64,000 nucleotides of DNA from positions 12,574,913-12,638,912 of the forward strand of contig NC_051131.1 in the NCBI RefSeq assembly GCF_014839805.1. Direction: 5' to 3'. Positions 1-12,690 of the stretch are shown piece after piece. The position numbers and the translations under genes are program-made. Below the pieces are notes generated by a model. That model ran no database searches, was not told the DNA's origin, and saw nothing but the letters and a program-made list of their open reading frames with translations. Position 1 is the stretch's first letter. Every line of letters begins with the position of its first letter. Source of the stretch: Manduca sexta (lineage: Eukaryota > Arthropoda > Insecta > Lepidoptera > Sphingidae).

Positions 1-658
1 AAAGACACTCGAGTAGGGCTGGTGCGGCCGGACGTGGTGGGTGCGGGGAAATTCGCTGGCTCGAAGGACCAATATAGAATTTTCTAGTCACTTGATAGAT
101 TGCCTTTTGTGTTAACGGATAGAAATGAAAAGGAAATAATATTTTATTTGTTTTATGAATAGATCTTCTGTGTTGTGTTTATGTTTTCGCGTTTATGATT
201 AAATACGAAATGAAAATTTATGTATGTTAATAATAATGAACGGGTGCATGAATTGTTGCGTAAGGAAGTAGTGTCACGTACTAGTAAATTAACATCTACA
301 GTTACTGTTTTATTTCCCTGTTATATCTAATCAACATGTTTATGTGTCAATTTATAGAGCGTTGGATATACGGACATAGGTCTGTACGTGATGGCAGTCG
401 ACACACGACTGAGAGTACTTATCGGCAGCAAAGTTTGTTATGATCGTAGATACACATATGTAAACTCATACATTTTAGTATCACCTTAGTACTTCGATTG
501 ATGCAAACGACATTTTTATTATTGTAATTAACGATGCTGTAATTAACAGAACAATAGATTGATTTTGACGGATGGTCAGCGAGCGTCACGTATAAATAAT
601 CTCCAGCCGGGGTGGCTGGAGCGACGTGCGCCGGCGCCGGCTGCGTGTACCATACACT
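1..658. other. Region upstream of the distal first exon
   Basis: Mostly AT-rich sequence with no recognisable gene. The first ~60 bases and the stretch around 600-660 are GC-richer; the second abuts the putative initiator at 659. The open frame 559-759 has no homology I recognise and is probably promoter/5'UTR composition. Confidence 0.4.
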
Positions 659-976
659 TCAGTTGTGACTGGGACGCGCTGTCGGCTGCTCGAGCTCTGC
701 TCATCACGCCCACGGCCCAGCTCTTATCCCTTATCAATGTTATCGAAAATCAACGATAATGACACGTTTTGTCGATAGTGTCCACCGTTCGAACCCATTG
801 CGACCTTGATTATATTTGAATATACAAAAAAGTGCATCGTGTTGCGCGGTGATTAAGAGTGTTTTACGGTTTTATGTACTAAAGTGTAGGATAATGTGTG
901 GGCTGTGATTATAGAGCGTCAACGCGGTGTATGTGGGTGTTTTATAGCTAAAGAACAGCTACCCGATTGGCCCAAC
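659..976 (+). promoter_or_regulatory. Putative distal promoter and 5'UTR
   Basis: TCAGTTGTGA at 659-668 fits the arthropod initiator core (TCAGT) and sits in a GC-rich island (about 600-720). The same ten bases occur at 31706-31715 ahead of another first exon. Transcription from about 661 would give a roughly 316-base leader to the ATG at 977. No TATA box is obvious. The start site is inferred from motif and position only. Confidence 0.4.
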
Positions 977-1064
977 ATGGATAGGACAATGTATGGCAAG
1001 GTGCTGCCCGGCACTTATTATCCGTTCCGCTGCGCGATGAAGGAGAACGGAATATCGCCCGGCT
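977..1064 (+). CDS. Pax: Paxillin candidate alternative first exon (distal)
   Basis: ATG at 977 has a good context (AAC ATG G: A at -3, G at +4). It opens 29 codons, starting MDRTMYGKVLPG, then one base T before a strong donor (T|GTGAGT at 1065). That is phase 1, as required by the LD1 exon. Splicing T to AT would make Tyr instead of the usual Asp as the first LD1 residue, so this isoform would have PG-Y-ALLADL and no Leu-Asp. The frame is open upstream to 896 without an ATG. The short match MYGKVLPG resembles IYGKIIKPN in the exon at 35796. It could instead belong to another transcript; RNA evidence is needed to link it to Paxillin. Confidence 0.55.
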
Positions 1065-2254
1065 GTGAGTATTTTATTTATTAAATTCTGATCCTCAATT
1101 TTGTTTACGTTTGTAAAGGTTGATGCATTTGTTTTTGTAACGTGCACGGTGCTTCCATACTTAGTTTATTTACAGTTCTAAGTGATGTTAACGTTACAAT
1201 CACGGTGTTTCTAGTGATGTTTTAGTTTTCAATTGTCTTGCTGTCACGCACGAAACATAATAATCTACTTGGAGTGAATGCTGTACGGGTGAAGTCATTG
1301 GCAATTGTTAATTCGTTATTAGTAATTGTTATTTTGATGTTGTTTGTGCCATCTGTTTCTATTCGTAAATATGTCGTGGGTGGGCACCTAGTGATACCTC
1401 TATTTTCACCGACATCATCAAACTAATAATCGTGAATTTGTATGTATGAATAGTCGCGAAATGTTTGTCAAATATTTACATTCACTGCTTTTACGAAGTG
1501 TGAATCATCTATTGTGCCTGTAAGTGTTTTTAGATTTTGTATTTTAAACAGCATTTTTATCGTTAATAAAGTTTCGAGGATATATCCTAGAGGCTATTAT
1601 GTTTAACGCTTTATTGTTAATGTTTACGAAATTTCGATCGATAAAGGAATGCTGTACGGTCACATTTACAAGGCTACAGGATTATGCTAATCAGCCAGTG
1701 GTATTACGATCTATTTCGGTTCAATTTTTGTTTTATTGCTTTACGAAATATCATTCTATTAATCTTATATCCATTCAAGAATATAAGGTATCATAATCGG
1801 GTATAAAGTTTACGTGTGGTGATAAAACCATTTTATTTTTATATTGACCGTACGTTTTTGCATCGATACTAATGTTTAAGTTTAAAAAAATACGAATATT
1901 ACCGAGTTGTCAGCTGATTTCATTATCGGTTGCTTTCTCCATTTTAAAAAATATTTTCTCTACATCTTAATATAATATGTTTTCTCAAATATTGTTTGTT
2001 AACCTCTGATCAGAGTCCAGTAGTTCAATGTTTTTTTTGGTATTAATACTTGAAATTCAATAATTATATTTTTAATATAATTTTGTATTATATTGAAGAT
2101 ATTACTTTAATTACCGACGTATTTGACAAATTGCATTTCATGTATTGACATCACAGCTGATTGTGAAACTTTCACATGCGTTACCTTATCAATTGATAGG
2201 GGATTGTCTAGATTATTCTACTCCGATTTATTTTTAGTATCCAATAATATTCTT
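1065..2254. other. Intronic sequence, nothing recognised
   Basis: AT-rich intron following the distal donor. Short open frames (1238-1426, 1599-1796) lack splice context, composition shift or recognisable domains. Confidence 0.5.
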
Positions 2255-2570
2255 ATTTTTACTGGTGGTCGGTCTCTCCTATGTGAGAGTCCGCCTTGGT
2301 AGGTACCACTGCAATGTCTATTTCTGCCGCCAAGCAGCAGTGTAGTTACTGTTGTGTTCTGGTTTTAAGGATATTGTAGCCAGTGTAACTACTGGACATA
2401 ATAAGAGTTAACATCTCACATCTTAGGATGGCGAGCGCTGTGGAATGCCAAACAATACTTTGTAATTCAAGGTGTTGGATGGTGTTTCTACTGTTTATGG
2501 GCGGTCGTATTGCTTAATATCAGGTGAACGGTAAGCTCATTTCGTCATTTAACGCATTAAAAAAAAATCT
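2255..2570 (+). mobile_element. Non-LTR retrotransposon 3'-end fragment (copy 1 of a 4-copy family)
   Basis: The fragment contains GGCGAGCGCTGTGGAATGCC, a GTTTATGGGCGGTCGTAT core and the ending ATTAAAAAAAAATC, an A-rich tail. The last ~190 bases recur at 56848-57037 (+) and, reversed, at 7908-8095 and 52308-52498. The A-tail in the same orientation in each copy points to a retroposed 3' end. The family name is not determined. Confidence 0.7.
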
Positions 2571-3554
2571 TTTGTTGCGTTTCTCCTTACATCGTATTCT
2601 ATTAATATATTAAAAATAAAATGGAATTGTAAATGTCTATTCTTCCTAGACTACCCTCTGCATAAAAAATCCGAATATCCGAACAATCAAAATATTTGCG
2701 TATTACAACTTTACAATGTACAATTTAACATCAGGAACCTAATGCTACTATAATCATTATTTATTGACCTATGTGCGACATACATTATGCCAATTAACAA
2801 GGTTGGATAAACATTGAACACGTGGCGTACTCGCGTTCGGTTCGCGTATCAAACACACCGGCTGTCTGTTCGCACTTCCTTAGCATTCTTGATCTTCGTA
2901 AGATATAACATGGAGTCTTTATTCAGTTGCGAAGTGTTTATCTTCCTTGCTTAATATAATCTGTGTAACACTTTCTGTCTTGCGTCAAATGATGTGTAAG
3001 GTTGATAAAAAATGTGATAAAGGTCTTTGTGTTTTCGTATTAGGACCTTTTACAAACTTTCATTCTTACTTACAATCGATTTTTGTTGATTTCCGAATAA
3101 TTGCTATTGGAATAACAAATTGCGAGATAGCTTTCATTAACTGCGGTTCCTTTCAACGTTATAATTGAATTCATTTAATTCTCTCATTTGATTTTATTGC
3201 TCGATATCTTAACCCAAGCGTATAAGTGCTATTTTATTATCTCTATCAATGTTGTGCATTGTGTTAATCGTTCAATTTGCAGTTACTTTGGTACTTCAAA
3301 CGGGACTATAAATATTTTCTTGGATCATCCATCTTCGTCTCTTTGTTAGGCATTGTTATTGTTGCAATGGAACAACTATGACGTCATAGTTTTGTAGTCA
3401 TGTTTATTATTCTTTTGGGATTAACGAATTACATCATGCTTATTCCCTGTATTGATAGGTGTACATGTTTAATTTGTGTGAACTCTCCTCGGGATAATTC
3501 TGAATAATATGCTATTTTAATACAATTACGGCACGCAATAATATAATAGTATTT
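2571..3554. other. Intronic sequence, nothing recognised
   Basis: AT-rich intron. The open frame 2947-3168 shows no domain or codon signature. A short GC-richer patch lies near 2820-2870. Confidence 0.45.
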
Positions 3555-3660
3555 ATATATTATATACTGTCCCGCTGCTGGGCACGGGCTCTCTCTACTA
3601 CTGAGAAGGATTCGGCCTTAGTCCACCACGCCGGCCTAGTGCGGATTGGCAGACTTTACA
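3555..3660 (-). mobile_element. tRNA-derived SINE (family A), truncated
   Basis: Matches the conserved body of the fuller copy at 11514-11860: TATTATATACTGTCCCGCTG, then GGCCTTAGTCCACCACGC and GCCTAGTGCGGATTGG. By the orientation of the full copy, this is the 3' part on the minus strand. Confidence 0.75.
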
Positions 3661-4009
3661 AAAAATCAAGGGATTAAAGATTTAAATTGGTTTAAAATTT
3701 AATTGATATTATGTAGATATTCAACTGTAAACTGAAAGTAAGACTTCCTGGTTTAATTAGATCACAAACTCAGAGTATCTTCTTCTTATTTCAACCAAAT
3801 ACTAAGAAGTCACAGCGACTTTACGTTTTAGTGTATGTGTACTCTTTATCATTTTAACTCAAAGACTATCCCTACTACCTTCGGTTCAACTTGACCTTTC
3901 ACATATTTTTAGTAACTTTATGGGATATTATTAGTCTAACTTATAAAAATTTAGGAAAGTTAAGCTAAGTTAACACGAATTTACTCGATCAGCTGTAAGT
4001 CAAAACCCG
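3661..4009. other. Intronic sequence, nothing recognised
   Basis: AT-rich intron without recognisable features. Confidence 0.4.
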
Positions 4010-4130
4010 CCATCTTGCCTCTTAATAATGTTTAAACTAGGAAACCGGTGATGTTTTGGACAGCTATTTAAGCAATTCTTAAGCACATCTTAACGCTAGA
4101 ACAAGTTTATAAGTAAGACTGTATATTTAT
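4010..4130 (-). repeat. Dispersed repeat shared with 19340-19530
   Basis: Its reverse complement matches 19365-19460 through blocks such as ATAAACTTGTTCTAGCGTTAAG and TGCTTAAATAGCTGTC. It also carries GTTTATAAGTAAGACTGT, which matches the arm of the perfect hairpin at 19497-19561 with one change. Probably a non-autonomous DNA element. Confidence 0.55.
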
Positions 4131-5590
4131 AACATATTGGTAAATTTTTAAGTTGGTAAATACCGACTAAAAATGAACAGGTGTGCAACAGAAAGGTTCA
4201 AAATGTTCAACCATTAACAGTGATTAATTCATTTCATGAATGAAACGACATCGCAGCATGACATAAATAATGTCGCTGTCAATTATCAGAAAAATCTTTG
4301 ACCCTGACACACTGGGAGCTGCAGGAAAGAATTCATACATTCAAGTAAACCAGTTTCCATTGAACAGTCGTAGGTAGAGTGGAGGGGCAAAGGGGGGCAT
4401 TTACGTAAATGAACTTGTCATGAATTCATTTAGCGAGACCTTGCCGAGGTCGCGTGACATAATATATTGCTGTCTGTGTATGGATGGTGTCCTTTGACAC
4501 ACCTGGCCGATGTCAGGTTGCGGTGTTTTATGTTCCACGCATATTATGAGTGATCATTGATCATTCGTCTTGGTTTCATTGAAAATGGTGAGATCATTGC
4601 GGTTTCTAGAGCTTGTAGAAGGATTTTTGTACCTATTAAGTAAGTTTTTAATGTAATATCAATATTATGTAGTTTGAAAGTGCTCTTAGATCATTTTAGA
4701 CCTGATTTCTAATAAATGATTCAAATTTGGATATTCCTTATTTGATACGGTAAGTAATTGCCCATGTTCTGTACATTATTCAATAATGTTTAACCAAAAA
4801 CAGTTGTGACTCGACGCTCATAAGAATTATGCTGACATGTCCAACTGCACGTATTTTCCTGAGCTGTTGTTACAACTTCTTTTTCATATGTAAACTATGT
4901 ATAAAGAAGGAAACTAAACTCAGTAATATTTTCTGTAAATACAAACCTAGTAAGAATTATTTTATTCACAAATATTTTATTCATAATTTCTAATAAACAA
5001 TTTTATTTGGAGTTTAAAAACCCATATCTACACAAATAGTATCTATCTTCTAAAGATATCTTTTATAGCTACTCTTAATTACACCAAATACATTAGCAAC
5101 TTTAATTATTGCCTTCTCAAATCCATCGTATCAAACGAACATAGGATCTTCGAACTTCATTTTTAAATCCCTATTTCCCTTTATTTTAACGACCTATATG
5201 CTAACGAGCTATATGATTGACGTCGACGTCCTTTGACGGACTTTCCTAACTTAGAAATGAACATCCCCACCTCTTAAACTGCCCCTACAAAATAAATTAT
5301 AAATTAAGTTACTATGTTTTCCTACAATGAAGATACTAGTTTCCAGGATAAATGAAATGTTTACAGGAAATAATATAAACGCGGTGAGTGCAAGGTGACA
5401 CGTTTGTGACACTCAGTGTCATTATCAGTCTCTTGTATTCTGCATGCGTACATCATCTGCATATGGAGGACAAAGCCAGTCCACAGGGAGGCTGATTATA
5501 ATTGGAATAAATATTATAATCCCGACGTCAAGATTAAGGATGGGTGAGACGTGATGGAAATGTTATCAGTTATGGATTTTTATTTTTAAT
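4131..5590. other. Intronic sequence with GC-richer patches
   Basis: No gene seen. Patches around 4230-4560 and 5370-5570 are less AT-biased and free of recognised repeats, so they are possible intronic regulatory DNA. This is inference from composition only. Confidence 0.3.
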
Positions 5591-5779
5591 CTAGCCTTTG
5601 CTCGCAGCTTCGCCGGCGTGAAGGAGTTTTCTGAGATAAAAGTCCTGCTTTATATTTTCCCGGGATAGAAAGTAGCCTATAATCTTCCAAGGGTCTTGAA
5701 CTATCTCCGTACCAAATTTTATAAAAAATCATTCAGTAGATTTTGAGAAAATCGATAACATACTGACAGACAGAAAAAC
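5591..5779 (-). mobile_element. Helitron-like non-autonomous fragment
   Basis: Read on the minus strand it starts near CTGTCTGTCAGTATGTTATC, passes a GAAATTTGGTA-like block, and ends with a short GC hairpin and CTAG at 5591-5594. Related copies with a CTAG end are at 24620-24774 and 45437-45630. A 3' hairpin followed by CTRR is typical of Helitrons; no Rep/helicase coding is present. Confidence 0.55.
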
Positions 5780-5824
5780 GGACTTGTTTTACAATATCAT
5801 ACATAGATATTAATTTCGACATTT

Positions 5825-5945
5825 TGTGCCTGATATGGCCATAGGCTTTCGTATCATTGGACGGAAAAAACAGTGCGGAAAGCGAGTGCACCAGTTGCGC
5901 CTCTGCCTGTCTTCGAAGATAAAAGGTGTGAGTGTATGTGTGTAA
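5825..5945 (+). mobile_element. SINE family B, 3' half
   Basis: Shares the order CCTGATATGGCCATAGGC, CACCAGTTGCGCCTCTGCC, GATAAAAGGTGTGAG with the full copy at 57985-58233 and the copy at 40785-41010. It lacks the tRNA-like head. Confidence 0.65.
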
Positions 5946-7907
5946 TGTGCATATTTAAAATAGTTATTTATTGAAATGGGGTTTACAACTTAGAAACCCT
6001 AGACAAAACGAAGGGCTCTGGAAACGTATTATTCCTTGGACCAGGTCGGGTTTATGATTTAAACCCTTATCATGAGTTATTAAGATTTGTTTTACGCCAG
6101 CAGTAGGGCTGAAATACCTAATTAAGGTATTAATAGAATAACAACTACCGACCTTTTCCACACATCATGATTTATAAGAATTGTGAACAAGAATGACATA
6201 CATGTCCAGTAGAATTATGTAGAAATATAGCGTTGATGATTCATACGAGGACGGAAGGTCAGCCGCGAAAGTCACCTTCTCCGTATATAGTGATGAATTA
6301 ACCGGTTTATATTACTGTATCAACGGATCCACATCACCTTTGGTGTAAAGGGGATTTTTATGTGGTTTTAGTACGATTATGAATACTGAGTGTTACAAGT
6401 AAGAGTACCAATCGTTGAATTTCTGAAACTAAGGCTATGTACCTGTGGTTTGATAGGTTACCTAGAGTAAAAAGGATAAACACTTTGTAATTTAGCGTTG
6501 GCGCATTAAACGCATTGATAAAGCTGTTGCATCAATATGCTTCATTTGAAACTGTGGTTCCCAAACATTAGTGAAATAGAAAGAAGCAATGACAGCTTGA
6601 ATCTACTACAGCGTAAGTCTCCGGCTTTTTGAACTGTAGAGACGGTCTGCCATCTGTCGAAAAGAAATTGTGGAAAATTGGTGGAGAAATTGTTTGAGGT
6701 GTACGTTCCAAGGTAGAACGGAGATTCCCACCTTACGAGCAGGACGGGACGTTCCCGGTTCCCTGTATATAGCTTTCATTAATATATTTTAAAGATGTGA
6801 GCATTTTCATTCTCTGAGGTTGTAAGTTTCACCTGGCCAATAATGATAGGATCGGTCTAGCTGTAGTCTGTTTACAGATCTGAAAACAATATCTATTGTC
6901 TTAGTCTTTAAAATTGTTCTAGATGTTTTTCAACATGTCGCGTCATTATTTACAAGTGGCCCATATTTAATTTTATGCTATGTTTTAACAGTGCCGCCAT
7001 ATTGTGGACATATGCGTTTGTCCATGGCGTAAGCATTGCTTAACTGTATTTACTGTGTTGGGATCTATGATTTCAATTATAGTGGTTTATAATTATTTGA
7101 TATTTGAAATAATAGGTCGAATTGACGATGGTGTCGCCAAAGAACTGAGACAAAGTCCACTAATAGATATAGAATAGACATAGAAATGAATCAATCAAGT
7201 AAATAACAGTAAGGAATTGGAAATGCTCATTCTTCAAATTTTAATTAACCTACCGAAGTCAGGGGTCGAATCCTCGCTAGATTTACAATGTGGGTGATGA
7301 TTTTAAGAAGTCTAACTCATGTTAAAAAATCGGGATGAAATTTATTAGCCTCCAAGAAAAGTTCCAAATCCTCCGAAGTTCCGTAGTTAGTTGTAATTTA
7401 ATTTCAATCTTATCTAGAAAAAGGTAGTTTATTCCAATGACTTAACACCTATGGCTACTTGATTGATTTTTCGTTTGGGCTGATATTTCGCTCATCACCA
7501 GAATAAATAATTGTAACATACAGTTACGTATGGTAAATAAACCGAAACACGACTCACATACTAAACCATTAAATATGTACTCAGAACAAACGCTTTGTAG
7601 TTTCTTTGATCAGACCAGAGCCAGTGATTAGAGAATGTTTCGTAGAACTTACAAATCAACCAGACTCCACTAATTATTTTAGTTTGTTTAACAGCAGCGT
7701 GATTCGATTCACGAGCTGTAATGCTACTGTTTAGAATAATTAGCTTAGTTGTTGTTAGTTGTTACAAGCGGGTTAATGAACTGTTTTGTTAGAAGGAAGT
7801 TGGATCTTATCGTAGCTCGAGCAACGTATAAGCGAAGAAGTTGCATTGTTATAGGTGAATTTATTCGTGATGAAAATGGTAACTAAATTTGTTGAATTTT
7901 TTATTTA
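5946..7907. other. Intronic sequence, nothing recognised
   Basis: AT-rich intron. The minus-strand frame 5964-6161 and other short frames show no domain features. Confidence 0.45.
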
Positions 7908-8095
7908 TTTATTGCTTCGAATGACGATACGGGCTTGCCGTTCGCCTGATGGTAAGCGATACAATCGCCTATAAATAATAGGAACACCATCCAACACCTT
8001 GAATTACAAAGTATTGTTTGGTATTCCACTGCGCTCGCCATCCTGAGACATGAGATGTTAAGTCTTCTTATGTCCAGTAATTACACTGGCTACAG
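7908..8095 (-). mobile_element. Non-LTR 3'-end fragment (copy 2)
   Basis: Reverse-complement copy of the family at 2255-2570: GCTTGCCGTTCGCCTGATGG, CACCATCCAACACCTTGAAT and GCGCTCGCCATCCTGAGACA are diagnostic. Confidence 0.75.
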
Positions 8096-9596
8096 TATGC
8101 TGGTAATGCAGCCTTTACGCGTGTTTATGCGGTGAATTGGTCATTTAGTGATCCAGAGTCAAATAAAACTTAGCTTTATCTTTCGGCATTGTGTGTAATT
8201 TCTAATTTAGTCTTTTCTGCAAAAATCGCCACACGGCAAGTCACGGCCGGTTGCTAGTTTAAAATTGTCCGCCGGTTGTCGTAACACTAATGAGTACGAA
8301 TATAAAAATGTTTGTCCCAGTTTCTAGGCTGTTGAGTGTCCGGAAAAAACATGTTGCATAAATTGTCTCGGAGTGCGGCTTCCACGAGATTTACAGGTTC
8401 TGAAGAATGTTCTTATTTTGTTATATTCTGGACTTTATGTTCTCATTTATAAATGTCATTGATCCTCTTGGCTTTCTTAAGTTTGTTATCAACTGGTCTC
8501 TACGTAATCTTTTTGAGAAAAATAGTTATGGATATAGCTTTGCTTTATTTAACCCTTACATCAGGTCAAGGGGAGAGAAATGTTATGGGGATTCCTTTGC
8601 CTAAGATTTGAATGAGTTTATTAGAACTTAATGGATTTACAATCAATTACTAAGGAACCAGTCGATTGTATTAAATATTGCCTCGACTCCAGATTCACCT
8701 AGCATTTCGGCAGTATGGCGGACATTTGTATCACCCAAAGCACCCACAGTCTCTGAAAACGAATTGAGTTTGTACAGATTTTTAAGTCACAATAGATCGC
8801 ATCGTTGCGTGCGTGAGGGAATGTTAATTTAGTTGTATAGAGAAAATAGTAAATAAAATTGTAAAGGTCTAGGGTCGGTGACTTTTTAAATATTTCGAGT
8901 GGGCGTTTGCAAGGATTTCTGTGTACAAGACTGGTTCGAGAATCCCGTGCTGACTGGGTTTTTATTTGGGATTAAATTAAGTTATGCGATGCTACGTTAT
9001 CTATACCTGCGAAATATAGCATTTAATTTGTATTATAGAAAAATATGTAATGTGTTTAATTTTAAGTTTTTTAGTGGCAGTGGAATAGACAAATTTTACT
9101 GTTAGTAAAGAGTGAATGAATAGAACTGATCCTGTGTCTTCAATGCCGGTATGTTTTTTATTCAATGAATACCACTATTAAATTAATTTTTACCTTTCAA
9201 AAAATGTGGCATATTAAATTGTAGACGTAAAAGAAATAAATCCAATTAGTGTGGTATATTATATTGTCTCATAAAAGACATAAATAATAATACATGTTTG
9301 TTTTTATATTATGAAAATAAGATCTCTTCACGCGATACATTTTTCGTTCATTTTTCTTTCGTTCATATTGATTGACGATAGTCAACGATGACATTTGTTG
9401 ACCTTAACTTATTGACCGATGGTTATTGCCGCGGGAAGCAAATGATGCAGGTCTAAGGCCATTCTTTAGGATATACACGATTAATGGAAACCTTGTAGAA
9501 TGAGATAATCTAGTTGTTAAGTGGATGCGGGTGTATAAGTGTGAGAAATTTTAAGCTATTATATTGCATAGAGATTATTAACGCCAGTGATATATA
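8096..9596. other. Intronic sequence, nothing recognised
   Basis: AT-rich intron. Open frames 8407-8604 and 8899-9105 are Phe/Tyr/Leu-rich chance frames. Confidence 0.45.
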
Positions 9597-9980
9597 CAAG
9601 GTCATTTTTATATTGCATCTATAAGTAAAATGACATATTCGTCTGTACTTCTGCTAACATTGTACCAAAAATCATCCATTCATAACAAATATTTTCACGA
9701 AAAATCCTGGTTTATCATCAGATTTTTTAACTATTTTGTAGTTAGGGCGAATGTGGTGTATTTCGGACTGAAAGTGTGATGTGTCAGCTCCGATAAAATT
9801 CTCTTCATGTAGTAGTAGAGACCTTAGGGCATGTCTAAAGACTATTTATCAATATTAATTTTATCGAAACATAAACTTTTTTATTTTACCTCTATGGTTA
9901 CAATAAGTAATGTTAAAGTGTTGTTTTCAAGAAGACAAGTATGTGGTTTCATTTATTAAAGCAATGTCAAAATTATCCTG
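9597..9980. mobile_element. TA-flanked MITE (family M1, copy 1)
   Basis: The termini CAAGGTCATTTTTATATTGC and TGTCAAAATTATCCTG are imperfect inverted repeats bounded by TA on both sides, as in Tc1/mariner-type non-autonomous elements. The interior (CGGACTGAAAGTGTGATGTG, TATGTGGTTTCATTTATTAA) matches the copies at 26625-26989 and, in part, 38904-39464. No transposase coding. Confidence 0.65.
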
Positions 9981-10532
9981 TAGCAGAAAACATATCGGTC
10001 ACGAAGTATCTAGCTCTTTTTTTACTCAGTAGATAAGTTTGTGAGGGTATTACTCAGTTCATTTCTGCAAATGGTCATCCCTACAACCTCATCCTTATAA
10101 GGGATCAGCTCTGTCATATTTTAATTAATTTTATGTGAGGCATTTTTGCTTCTATATTAAATTCAAGTGACGTTTATGAAAACTTCTTATGATGTGTAAA
10201 CTACGGAGCTGACTCCTGAGTACGAGGTATTTGTTTTGTTAAGCGAAAAGAAAATATTGTGTAAGTTGATCGGTCAATGGCATCGGATAATACCGACCGA
10301 TGCTCACTCATTAATTGTAGCAATTGGCACAGTGCCCATTGGGTCTTAATTTGTTTAGAATGACTTGCTGCGGAACGGATACAAGAAAATTTATAGAGAG
10401 CTGTACATTTTCTTAGAAAATTCGTTAAATACTTTCTTCGGTATACTTGCTACGACTATAAATCTGTCCTAATTGGGGGTTTTATAGCATGACGTCAGGC
10501 TGGGTACATAAGCCGTTATTCTACTAAGATTC
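9981..10532. other. Intronic sequence, nothing recognised
   Basis: No gene or repeat recognised. Confidence 0.4.
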
Positions 10533-10645
10533 TCCGACTGCCACGGTGGCGCAGTTGTACTGCATGGCCGGCGTGGCAGCGCTCTCAGGTCCTGGGTTCG
10601 AATCCCGGGTCGGGTAAAGTGATATTTGGGTTTGCGTGATGTGTG
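10533..10645 (+). mobile_element. SINE family B tRNA-like head
   Basis: CCGACTGCCACGGTGGCGCA, then GGTTCGAATCCCGGGTCGG, form a tRNA-like unit: an acceptor-type pairing CCGACT/GGTCGG and a B-box GGTTCGAATCC. The same head is at 57985-58060. The body after TAAAGTGATATTTGGGTTT diverges, so this copy is truncated or of another subfamily. It is not a tRNA gene: no good anticodon stem is visible. Confidence 0.7.
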
Positions 10646-11513
10646 TTTTGCTTGTCTACTTAGATTCTGCTTTTTACCAGCTGGAAGTATATTTTAGTCA
10701 GGGCTTGAAGTCGAGCTTTGGTAAACTTAATATTATGTCTCTGGGTATCAGATGCCAGACTGGTGCAGTTCAGTACTTCGATATTCAGGGTTGTGGGCGT
10801 AGTTGTGTTTGCTTATGAGAAGCAAAGGAATGTCATCATAATTTCTAACTAGTTGTATAATAAATCTTATATTATTCTCCATAGAGTTGTTTTCGGGTAC
10901 AAGCATGGGCGCCGCCAACAGTACTTTTAAGGAGGTGCATATACATCTACACATTACCTCATTAAGTTATTTTTTACGAAATTAAATTGCGCGGGTGTTT
11001 GTGTATACTTTATTATATTAAAAGCTCTGATCGATAGAATTGTTGCAAATTTATTCAGTGACTTGTTTTGTGATTTATTTCTGGACAGTATGGTGCAATA
11101 CTTACACCCCTTCCCGGCACGCGTAGGTACAAGATACAGTTCGGTTGTTTATTTTCATTACAGATGCAAAACTATAGAAAGTGTGGATCCTTTTCATAAA
11201 AGCATGTCATCTATGACAGAAAGAATTCGTGCTGCAACGCATAACAATAGGAAAGTGTGTGAAAAATCGTTAACGAGCGTGTTTTTCCCGTACATTGTAA
11301 ACGAGCGATAGAGTAACGATAAATCGTGATTTAGTGCGAAACGATAAAATACGGGACTTGTAACTGATTGTTAACTGCACACGTTTGCGTGTCTACGGGT
11401 TTCTATGATCGTACGGGATTCTTTATGATTTTTTTGTATGGTGACAGTTTTTCGAATTGTGATCATCGGTGGGGGTCATCTCTAACAGCCCTTGCATAAG
11501 TACGCTGGGTTAG
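10646..11513. other. Intronic sequence, nothing recognised
   Basis: The open frames 10636-10818, 10748-10954 (minus) and 11063-11311 lack recognisable motifs. Confidence 0.4.
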
Positions 11514-11860
11514 AATAATAATAATAATAATATCAGCTCTGTATTATATACTTGCCCACTGCTGAGCACGGGCCTCCTCTACTATTGAGAGGGATTAGGC
11601 CTTAGTCCACCACGCTGGCCTAGTGCGGATTGGTAGACTTCACACACCTTCGAAATTCCTATAGAGAACTTCTCGGATGTGCAGGTTTCCTCACGATGTT
11701 TTCCTTCACCGTTAAAGCGAACGATAAATTCACAAAGAATACACACGTGATTTTTTTTTTTAGAAAAGTCAGAGGTGTGTGCCCTTGGGATTTGAACCTG
11801 CAGACATTCGTCTTGGCAGACCGTTCCACACCCAACTAGGCTATCGCCGCTAATAGGGTT
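11514..11860 (-). mobile_element. tRNA-derived SINE (family A), most complete copy
   Basis: On the minus strand it starts with a tRNA-like head: GCGGCGATAGCCTAGTTGGG (A-box), then GCAGGTTCAAATCCCAAGGG (B-box). The body includes GTGAGGAAACCTGCA and CCGCACTAGGCCAGCGTGG, and it ends in a (TTA)n tail at 11514-11535. Relatives: 3555-3660, 12580-12690, 38965-39015, 41725-41905, 48138-48262 and 53726-53880. The minus-strand frame 11582-11881 lies inside it and is not a gene. Confidence 0.85.
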
Positions 11861-12579
11861 AGAATAGTGAGTAAGTAACATTATTTTACGGAAAGCGAAT
11901 GTGCAGTGACGTTTTGTATTACGTTTCGTATGATCAGTTAGATATTCGAAGACCTGAACAACCTTCTTACTTCATATTTTCTTTCCCATAAGGCCGGCTT
12001 TCCAAGTCTCTGTGGAATCAAACTTTATATTAGAGTATATATTTTATTTATTTATATTTACAATACGTGCCCCACTTTATCGTTTGCCGGTTTTATAAGC
12101 ACAAAAAAAACATCAATGTAGTAATTCGATCCTTATTTGCCTCACACGGCTTAGTTACACGTGTTATAACTAAGGCCCCATACGTCCGATAATTCAATAC
12201 ATTCAAATCACGCGTGCCCATCAAATAATTATATATTATATTCATACCCAAACATTGTTGCATACTGATTGGGCTATTATGTATTCATTCATCAAAATGT
12301 TTTGGACGTTGACTCGGTTTGATCAAATGTTGGTGATGTTTGTTTAGTAGGTAAATGGGGAAGTTGTTTTGTATTTTTAGTATGTGGTTCGATGCGTTTT
12401 TGTTTTGACAATTTTTGTGTACACTGAGCAGTATGAGTAGGATTGAATACTAAAACTCTACACTAAGTAATGAATTTGTGAATGCATTTACCAGAACTTT
12501 CACTGTCTACAATTTCCAGTCCCTTTTTAAAAATACTGACATGATGACGATAATTCTATCACAACTATTAGTTGACGCT
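11861..12579. other. Intronic sequence, nothing recognised
   Basis: AT-rich intron without recognised features. Confidence 0.4.
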
Positions 12580-12690
12580 ACGCCAGCGTGGTCGACTAAG
12601 GCCGAATCCCTCTCAGTAGTAGAGGAGGCCCGTGCCCAACAGTAGGACAGTATATAATACAGGACTGATATTATTATTATTATTAGTTGA
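12580..12690 (+). mobile_element. SINE family A, 5'-truncated
   Basis: Plus-strand 3' part of family A: CAGCGTGGTCGACTAAGGCC, TCAGTAGTAGAGGAGGCCCG, then ACAGTATATAATACAGGACT and a (TTA)n tail. Confidence 0.75.

Noticed and set aside
10533..10610. tRNA gene at this position (and at 57985)
   Set aside because: A- and B-box-like motifs and an acceptor-type pairing exist, but there is no good anticodon stem and the sequence continues into a repeated body, so these are SINE heads.
11582..11881. 99-codon minus-strand frame as a gene
   Set aside because: Entirely inside the full-length SINE A; similar frames recur at other SINE copies.
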